In this document: positions 8,865 to 17,000 of the stretch, one piece after another
How positions within the stretch are numbered: the first letter of the stretch is position 1
Layout of the letters: the number at the start of each line of letters is the position of its first letter
Assembly (NCBI GenBank): GCA_002887195.1
Contig: PJAB01000448.1
Location: forward strand, 1-26,516
Reading direction: 5' to 3'
Source of the DNA: Chrysochromulina parva
Lineage: Eukaryota; Haptophyta; Prymnesiales; Chrysochromulinaceae
DNA length: 26,516 nucleotides
The notes under the pieces: model-generated
Seen by the model: only the letters and a program-made list of their open reading frames with translations
Told to the model about the DNA's origin: nothing
The model's database searches: none
Program-made: the position numbers and the translations under genes

Positions 8865-9379
8865 TCGAGCCGGTGTTTCTGTTCCGCGGAGCAGGGCAGC
8901 ATGCAGTCGGCAGTGTGCTGCGCGCGCACATGTCGGAGCGTTCTTCAGCCAGTGTGAACGTCTCTCAGGCCAGTTGAGGTTTCACAGCCTTTTCCAGTTT
9001 TGTGTCGCGGCAGTCGCGGTTCCCCCCGCGCTCTCGCTCAAGGACAACTCCACTGCCCCCGGTCAACACAAGTACTCGCTCTCGTCGAACCTGAGGTCTC
9101 CACATCGTCTCGGACCTCGCAAGCCGCATGGCGCACATACGCTGTACCGAGCAGCGCTGTACCGAGCAGCGCTGTACCGGGCAGCGCTGTACTGAGCAGC
9201 AAGCCGCATGTCGCGCATACGATGCTCAGACGATGCTCAACTTATTCGCCGCGAACCGCCGCGGCCGATTTCGCGTGCCCCCTGCCCGTGCCATGCGCGC
9301 GGGTAGGGGCTTCAGCGCTCGGTCGGCGCTCGTTACAGCGCTCCGAGAAAGGCAGGTGGCGCTCGGTACAGCGCTCGGC
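8865..9379. other. Spacer between E2-variant and arginase genes
   Basis: This 515-bp spacer lies upstream of the E2-variant gene and downstream of arginase (both minus). It holds the 15-bp minisatellite listed separately, and near 9310-9385 a looser set of GCGCTCGGTACAGCGCTC-like words. Frames through it are open on both strands because of the repeats, with no domain I recognise. It should contain the E2-variant promoter. Confidence 0.5.
9121..9221. repeat. 15-bp minisatellite with flanking direct repeats
   Basis: Four tandem copies of GCTGTACCGAGCAGC fill 9141-9200; copies one and two are exact, three and four have one change each. The array is bracketed by two 21-bp direct repeats starting AAGCCGCATG (9121-9141 and 9201-9221) that differ at two positions. 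Confidence 0.95.
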
Positions 9380-10734
9380 TCAGCGCCCACCGAGATACTT
9401 GTACTCGGAGGGCGGCACGTTGGCGATGATCTGCTTGCCGAGGGCAGAGAGGGCGAGTTCAGCGGCGAGTCGCACCGTAGGCGATGCCTTACCGATGGAG
9501 TCGTCATCGCCATGCATGGCCTCTCCTTGAGGCGGAGGGTCGAGGCCTGGGTTCACCTGATGAGGGAGGCCATCAGCATGAACTCAGAGACGCAATCGGA
9601 GGGGCGAGTATACGCTCGAGCTCGGGCTCACCTCGCAAGTCCATGATGAGGGAGGCCATCAGCATGCAATCTGAGGGGCGAGTATACGCTCGAGCTCGGG
9701 CTCACCTCGACCAAGTCCATGGACACCAGCCGGCGGGAGAGCGCACACTCCTCGCAGATGTAGTGCACCTCGCGATAGGTGAGGCCGCCGCGCGCGCACG
9801 TGCCCGTGCCCGGCGCGAAATGGGGGTCCACGCCGTCAATGTCCAGCGAGAGATGGAGGGGGGCCTTCCCATCGGGCCCGGAGACAGCCGCAACGGCCAT
9901 CTCGCACACCTTCGCGATGCCATATTTGTCGACGTCGCGCATCGTGAAGGCATGCACACCCGATCGGGTGAGCGCTTCGCCCTCCTCGGGGTCGATGTCG
10001 CGTAGGCCAATGTACGCGAGCTGCCCTTCTGGCAGGCATCCCGGCGTGAACCACTCGAAGCCGCGCAGACCGCCCGCGGCCGCGTCCTCGTCGCCGCCCT
10101 TTTCGCGCCCGAACCAACCCATCAGATGCGCAGCAGGCATGCCGTGGTAGTGGCCCGACGGGCTCGTGCCGGGGGTGTTCGCGTCGGCGTGCGCGTCGAT
10201 CCAGACGACGCCGAGGCCTGGGTGGGCTTCGCAGAGCGCCGAGATCGACCCGCTCGCGATCGAGTGGTCGCCGCCGACTGTGAGCACGAAGTGGCCCGCC
10301 TTGGCCGCTTTCAGCACAACCTCGTGGATGAGCCTGAGGCCACTGCCCATGCGTTCGGCGTTGACCACCCCTTGCGTCTTCTTGCGCTTTGGAGCGGGCG
10401 CAAGCGCGTCATCAGTGGCCAGATTCACGAGCGCTTCGCGGTTCTTGTCGGCGACCCACGTGGAGAAGTTGGTGTGCATGCCCGTTTCGGCAAGCCACTC
10501 GCGGTAGAGCGCGAGCTTGTCGAAGTGCGGTTCGCCGTTCTTATCACCCAGGCCTACAGACTCGAAGTGCGCAGCAAAGTTCAGGTCTCCCAAGTCCTCA
10601 AAGTTCCAGCCGAGCTTCTGAGCGCCGCGGCCGATGCCAGCCTCGCGCAGTGCCGAAGGCCCGAGGTCGGCACCCTCGAGGTTCTGACCCTCGCAGAAGG
10701 GCGCCCCGACGAAGGCGCACGTACGGGTGGGCAT
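9380..10734 (-). CDS. Arginase family ureohydrolase (two exons)
   Basis: Arginase hydrolyses arginine to ornithine and urea at a two-manganese centre. Exon 1 is 9706-10734 (343 codons) and exon 2 is 9380-9556, giving 401 residues from ATG 10734. The start is natural: FVGAPFCEGQ follows, as in family N-termini. Metal ligands are visible: GGDHS (H157), DAHAD (D180, H182, D184) and SLDIDGVDP (D298, D300). GLTYREVHYI and MDLVEVNP are classical arginase segments, the second spanning the splice. TSPSGHYHGMP replaces the usual SGN..HG: the Asn that contacts the substrate alpha-carboxylate is His194 here. An insertion of roughly 60 residues (about 60-125), partly Lys-rich, makes the protein longer than the usual ~320. 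Arginase is likelier than agmatinase, but substrate choice is not settled by sequence. Confidence 0.9.
9557..9705 (-). other. Intron of the arginase gene, containing a tandem duplication
   Basis: 149-nt intron, 5' GTGAGC and 3' CTCATCAG, phase 0, splitting MDLVE from VNP. A CTGAT branch-point-like word lies 20 nt before the exon. A tandem duplication (9559-9644 and 9645-9720) runs through it: the second copy carries the last 15 exon bases and the true donor, the first carries a near copy with a decoy GTGAGC donor. Confidence 0.9.
9559..9720. repeat. Tandem duplication across the arginase exon-intron junction
   Basis: Copy 1 (9559-9644, 86 bp) and copy 2 (9645-9720, 76 bp) both begin GATGAGGGAGGCCATCAGCATG, share a stretch of about 35 bp reading GGGGCGAGTATACGCTCGAG onward to CTCACCTCG, and end AAGTCCAT. 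They differ mainly in a short region near 9581-9600 and by two bases near the exon edge. Confidence 0.95.
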
Positions 10735-11032
10735 CGCCGCGCGCTCAAAAGAATCTTCGCCTCACCGATTGACGAAGCGCTAGGAGTTTTCATGCCTCTC
10801 CGTCTATACGTTTTTCAGGTTCTTTTCGCGCGGCATCCATCGCATACTAATGCATGTCACCGGGGACAAACGCAACACCTCTGCGACTCACGTCATCCAC
10901 CTATCTCACACTGGTTGTGGCATGCGACCCACCTGTGGTGGTTGCTCTCTTTCTTCCGACGCTCACTCGTTCAGGTCTCGTGCGCGCGCTCGCTCGCAAA
11001 GCGCTCCGTCTCCGGCTCCCCCCTTTCCGTCC
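10735..11032. other. Spacer upstream of arginase
   Basis: A 298-bp stretch between the arginase start and the stop of the giant gene, both on the minus strand. It should hold the arginase promoter and the 3' end signals of the giant gene. Apart from an alternating GCGC/CTCGCTCGC-rich patch near 10975-11000 I see nothing definite. Confidence 0.4.
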
Positions 11033-14000
11033 TCACTCTACCTGACTGACCAGCCCCGGGAACGAGCCCCTCTCCAAGAGCGCGCTCGAGCGCACGCCCT
11101 CCTCGACCAGCGGGCAGCTGGAGGCATCGTACTGCACGAGCTTGCCCGGCGCACACTCGCCCATCTCGCCATCGACGGCCACGATGCAGGCGCCGCCCAG
11201 CACGGCGCCGCCCAGCACGGCGCCGCCGTCGACGCACCACGCGCACTCGGCGTGCTCTGTGCACCGGTCGCACGAGCGCTGCGCCGAGCACGCTCCCGCC
11301 CCTGCCCCGGCTCCGGCCCCAGCATCGGCCATGGCGGGAGAGAGGGAGCTGGGTGAGCCGTTGACGCCATAGAGCAGCTGGCCATCGGCGCACGTGCCGC
11401 TGCACACGCCCTCCTCGTTGGCGGCGACGCACGCCTGGGACGACTCGCACCAGCCGCACTGGGGCGCGAGCAGGCAGTGCTCGCGGCTGTAGCTACACGG
11501 CGCCTGGGTGGGCAGCGTGCCTTCGACGAGGAGTGCGCACGGCGGGCCGCCTGCGACGCCGGCCACGGCCGCCTCGGTGGGCAGCGCGGCGGATGCCTCG
11601 TACAGCGCGGCGCAGTCGAGGATCCGGTAGCGCCCGACCGTCGGCTTGAGCATCATGAGCGTCTTCGCGCCCACGTACGTGAACTGCCAGCCGCGCAGTA
11701 CGCTCGTGGACTCCCAGCGGTTCCCGAAGCCATCGACGGGTACGACGCCCTCGTCGGGCTCGAGGGACCAGGCGCCGGCGCCCTTGCCCGCGGCGGGCAG
11801 CGCGGCGGGCACGCGTCCGCGCCGATACAGCGCGAGGAAGCCAGTCGACGGCACGCTCGCGAGGAGCTCGCCTGCGTCCAGGTAGGTTAGGCTCGCGTCA
11901 CGCAGCCGCTGCCCGTCCGAGCGGAAGAGAGCGCCCGACCCGATGGGCTCGGGTGCGAAGGCCACGGGGGAGGGCACGCCGGCGGCAGGCGCGCGGCTCG
12001 CGTCGTCGTGGTAGCGCCAGAGGGTGTACTGACCGGTCGCGCGCGAGTAACGCATGACGGTCGAGTCGCCCACCCAGAGCAGCTGCATGCCGCCGACGTG
12101 GAAGGTGCCGTTGGCGGAGGTGTGGCACGCGAGGTGGCCGGCCGCGAGCGAGGTCGACGTGTTGCAAGCGCCCAGCCGGAAGTCGCCCGAGGTCGGGTCG
12201 TAATCTAGCAGCCCGAAGGAGCCGCCGATGGCCGCGGGCACCGACGCGAGCGCGTGGCGCTTCACCGCAAGCGTGCCGCTCGCCGCAGGGGGCCACTGGA
12301 CGCCGGGGCATCCGGGGCGCGCGGGGCGCGCGACCTTCCACAGGTTGTACTTGCCGTCCGCCGCTGCATAATCGAGCAGGAGCGAGCTCTGCACGTACAC
12401 GTACGAGTGAGGCTCGTAACCGTTGGGCAGGCTCGTGCGCTCGTGCGTGTACGCCCACGCGAAGCATTCGGTGGCGCCCATGACGGCGCCCCCGATCGGA
12501 CCGGCCACGTCACCCGCGAGGCAAGTCCCCTCGCCGCTGTCGGCGCACCATCCGCAGCCGGCGTTCGCGACGCACGCGGCCTTGGAGGAGCAGGCGCAGT
12601 CGCCCGCGGCACAGCTGGCCGGGCAGCTGTGGGGATGGCCGAGCCCGTCAGCCTGGCCGACGGGTGTGCACGGGAGCGCGGCGAGCGGCGAGTACGCGCC
12701 ATCGTCGGCCGAGCAGCGCCAGACCGCGTACCCGTCACCAGCCCCGCCCGGCGGGTCGCCCGCGACGCTCGCCGCGCTCAACGTGGCGCCGTCGGAGGCG
12801 AGCAGGAGCAGGCCATGGCTTGGGAGGCTCACAAACTGCTTCGCGGTGGCCATGAGGTGGCCACGCGTCGCTATCGATCCAACGATGGGCTCGACGCCCT
12901 GCGCGTCGCGCTTGAGCCGCCACACCGAGTAGTTGCCACGCAGGGGCTCGTAGTCGACGATCAGGTCGTGCACGCCCAGCCACGTGTGCCGATGCACGCC
13001 CACCTCGGCCCAGACCCCCGAGGCCAGCGGAGGGTCGAACATGCAGCCGGCGGCCGACTGCTCGAGGAACGAACGGGCGAGCCGGTGCACCGTGTACGCG
13101 CCGGTGGCGCCGTTGTGGAAGAGGACGGTCTCGAGCCCTACATAGGACGCGCGCATCGAGGGGCCGAGAGGCAGCTGGTGCTCCGTGCAACGGCCTGCGG
13201 CGAGTCTGCGCGCGCACGGCACGCCGCCGTCACACGTGCCATCGCAGCCGAGGAGCAGGTAGGCGCCGTGCACGGGCTCGTACTGGAGGAGCATGCCTCC
13301 CCCGAGCGACGCGAAGAGGAAGGGGCGTGACCACGAGATCGTCGCCGCGTCCAGGACCACCGGCCACGTGCCCGAGCACACCGGCTTCGCGTCGAGGCCT
13401 GCGCATGTCACCTCGGCCCCGGGCACGGCGGAGCTAGAGGCGGCCGCCTTGTCGGATGAAACCGACGCCTTGTGCACGGCGTACACGCCAAAGCGGCGCG
13501 TCGCGGGCGAGTAGTCGAGAACGAGAGGCCGGCCGTTGGAGTCGACGCCAAGGTCTGTGAGCGAGTGCTCGCCGCTGAGAGAGCAGTCGTCGCCTCGCCA
13601 GCCGGGCTCGCACGCACACTCGCCGCAGGTGGCATTGCAAGCGCCATGGCCCGAGCACTCATTCGGGCACTCGGGCCCCGCCGGAGCCAGCCGCCCGAGG
13701 GCACCCGTCGGCCCTCCGCTCACCCACGTGGCACAATCGGGCCCCGAATAATCGATCGCGCACCGGCACAGATTGCGCCCCCAGCTGTCGGTTTCGTCCG
13801 AGCAGTAGCCGTGGCCGGAGCAGTCACCGGGGCACGCGCGGCGCGCCGACGCGCCGTGCGAGCAGTCGTCACCGTCCCAGCCCGCATCGCACACGCAACG
13901 GCCGCTCAGGTAGTTGCAGTGGCCGTGGCCGGTGCAGTTGCGCAGGCGTACGCACGTGGCAATGGGCGCAGCGTCAACCTGAACGACCATCGCGCCGGGC

Positions 14001-17000
14001 AGGTTGCCGAGCTTGCGCTGTCCATACGGGCCCGCGTGCACCGTCACGTTGATCACAAACTCGCCGCGCACGAGCGGCAAGAACTCGACCACGTACAGCC
14101 CGTCCGCCTGCCGCTCTGCCTTGCAGTGCACCGCGGCGGTGCCTGCGTCGCTGGGCATCGCGGACGCGCCGGCGCAGCGCACTTGCGAGTACGCGCCGGT
14201 GGCGCGCGGGCCGTGCACACGCGCCACAAAGGAGGCAAGCTTGCCAGCGTCGGCGCGTCGGTTGCCGTACGCGTCGAAGGGCAGGATCGAGAAGCGCACG
14301 GGCCAGCCCACAAAGTAGCCCGTACGCCGTGACGAGCTCTCGACGCATCCTGTGACGTGGCAGGGCCAGAGCAGCTCCGAGTGGGGCGGCGAGAGCGGGC
14401 CGGGCGAGACGCGCAGTGGGAAGTCAGGCAGCGCGCCGCCGCTCGCGCCGCGCAGCAGCGTGCGCATCGAGTACTCGCCCGCGTCGGTGAACACGTGCAG
14501 GACTGTGTAGTTGCCCTTACCGGCGTCGACGAGCTGCGCCACGGGCGCCGGGGCGCCCGTGGCTCTCGGCACGGCGACCACGTCGAAGCGGTGGCGTTCG
14601 CCTCCGAAGGGCGCATTGCCGAACTCATCGCGGCTCATGAGCGTGAACGCGGTCTGCTCGCCCGCAATCGCCTCGTGCGGACCAACGAGGCGCGAGACGA
14701 AAGGGTTGGTGGGCCCCGCGCCAACGGTGATCGCAAATGGGGAGCCCTTGATGTCCCAAAAGACGTTCGCCTCGTCCGCGCGCTGCACAGTCACCGTGTA
14801 GTTGCCGGCGACCGTCGCGAGATACGAGGCGATGTACGTTCCGTTGTGGTAGTCGACCATCGAGGAGGCGACCAGCTTGGTTGCATTCGGCCCGTCGAGC
14901 GTGAGGGCAAACCGATCGCCACCCGTCGAGCGCGCGTTGCCGTGCATGTCGCGCGCGGTGATCGAGATGAACTGGAGCGCGCCCACGCGCGCCGCGATCG
15001 AGGAGAGGCCGGGGCCTTCGGCCGTGCATCGCGGCGCCGACGTGGGGCCCGCGACGATGCGAAGCGGGTAGGGCGAGCCCAGCAGCTCGCCTCCCACACC
15101 CGGCTGCCCCGACTCCAGCACGGCGACCGCGCGGACCAGGTACTCGCCCGTGGTGGGGATGATCAGGTCCGCCGTGTACGCGCCGTGCCCGCCGCGGCTC
15201 GCTGCACGCACCACCGCGGTGGGCGGCTGCAGTGGGGCGCTCGCGCTCGGGTTCTTCGGGTGCACCGTGAGGCGGAAGGGCGCCGGCTCAAGGGCTGTCT
15301 CGTGAGGGTTGTCGAAGGCGTCGCGCGCCTCGATCCACAAGCGGACGGGCCGGCCAGCACCCTCGACCCACGCGCCGTCGTTCCCGCCCGCCCCGTCGCC
15401 GTCCACGCCGCCGTTGGGCGCCGTCGGGCCGAAGACGCGCGAGCGTTTGCCGCTGAGCGGGCCGGCGCGCACGGTCACCATCGTGGGCGAGCCTCCCACC
15501 TGCATGGAGGCGTTCACGCGGCCGTCAGCGCCGAGTGCACCCACGATGAGCTCATACGTGCCCGCGCGCGTCACGTTGTACGTCAGGTTGAACTGGCCGT
15601 GCGAGAGCGCCTTGTCGGGCTGGGTCACGCCCCAGCTCGCCGTGGGCGAGCCGAGGGATGCACCCCAAGTGTACGTGCCCTCGCGGAGAACGTTGTCGAA
15701 GACGTCGCGACCGAGCACACCGAAGGGGGTGGCCTCGCCCGCGATGCCCTCGGTGACGCCCCGACCGACCAGCTGCGAGTGCGAAACCGACAAGCTCGCC
15801 GGCACGCAGTCAACCTGGTACGGCGAGCCCTTGATGGGGCCACACACGCCCGCGATCCACAGCCGGTGCGAGGCTGCGCGCGTGACCACCCACATGGCCT
15901 TGTACGAGCCATCGCCATTGTCGCCCACCTGCACGGACTCGTTGCCGCCGGGCTTGTCGAGCAGCTCGAGCGACGCGCTGAAGACGTCGCCGCCCGCGGA
16001 GCGCTGGTTGCCCAGCCGGTCCTTTGCGAAGATTGGAGCCTCGGATACGGCGCCCGCGATGCATTTGGGGAAGTCGACCGAGATGGACTGGTCGCATACC
16101 GTCGGACCAGGGATGGGCTTCACGCGGAACGGCGAGCCGCCAAGGCTTCCGTTGTTCACGCGCACGGCCATCAGGTAGTCCGTCTGCCACGAGGTGAGCG
16201 AGAGGGTGTAGCGCACCGTGTACGAGCCATCGCCCGTGTCGCGCACGCTCGCATGCACCACCGAGCTCGTTGCGCCCTGCGTGAGCGTCGCGCTCACCTT
16301 ATCGCCGCCCACGCCGCGGTCGTTGCCAAACTGGTCCTTGGCGCGCAGGATGACCGTCGTCGGCTCGCCGATGGCAGCCTTGTGCGTCCCCTCGCCCACC
16401 GCGATGCTCGCCCGAGGGCTCGTCGGACCGGGCACCACGAGCACGTTGAAAGGCGAGCCGGAGGCGTGCACGGCGCCCGCGGTCACGTGCAGCTGCCACA
16501 GGCCAGCCACGGTCGCGTTGTAACGCACGTCGTAACGGCCGTTGGCCTTGTCAATGACCGAGGCGCTCAGCGGCGCGACGCCCGGTCGGCGCATCGTCAC
16601 GACGAACGGGTCGCCGCCCACGGTCTGCGCGTTGCCGTAGCAGTCGACAGCCTGCAGGACGAGCGCGGCATCGGCGCCCGCGACGGCCGTCTGCGCGCCC
16701 ACGCCGCTGAGCTTCGACTTGGCGGCGCACGTGCCGCCGGGCTGCACGATCGTCGCAAACGGCGAGCCCTCGATGTGCGCGCCGTTAATGGTCACGGACA
16801 GCTTGTACTCTCCGGCGGCGATGGTGCGGTACGTGACGGCGTAGGCGCCGTCAGCCGTGTCGAGCACGGTCGCCTTCAGGCCTGCGCCGCGGGTCTGCTC
16901 GACAAAGGCGCCCATGAGATCGGTGAGGGTAGGGCCGCTGTGGAAGAGCACCGCCTCGACGGCCTCGCCGCCCGCGGCGCAGTCGTTGCCGCTCGAGTCG

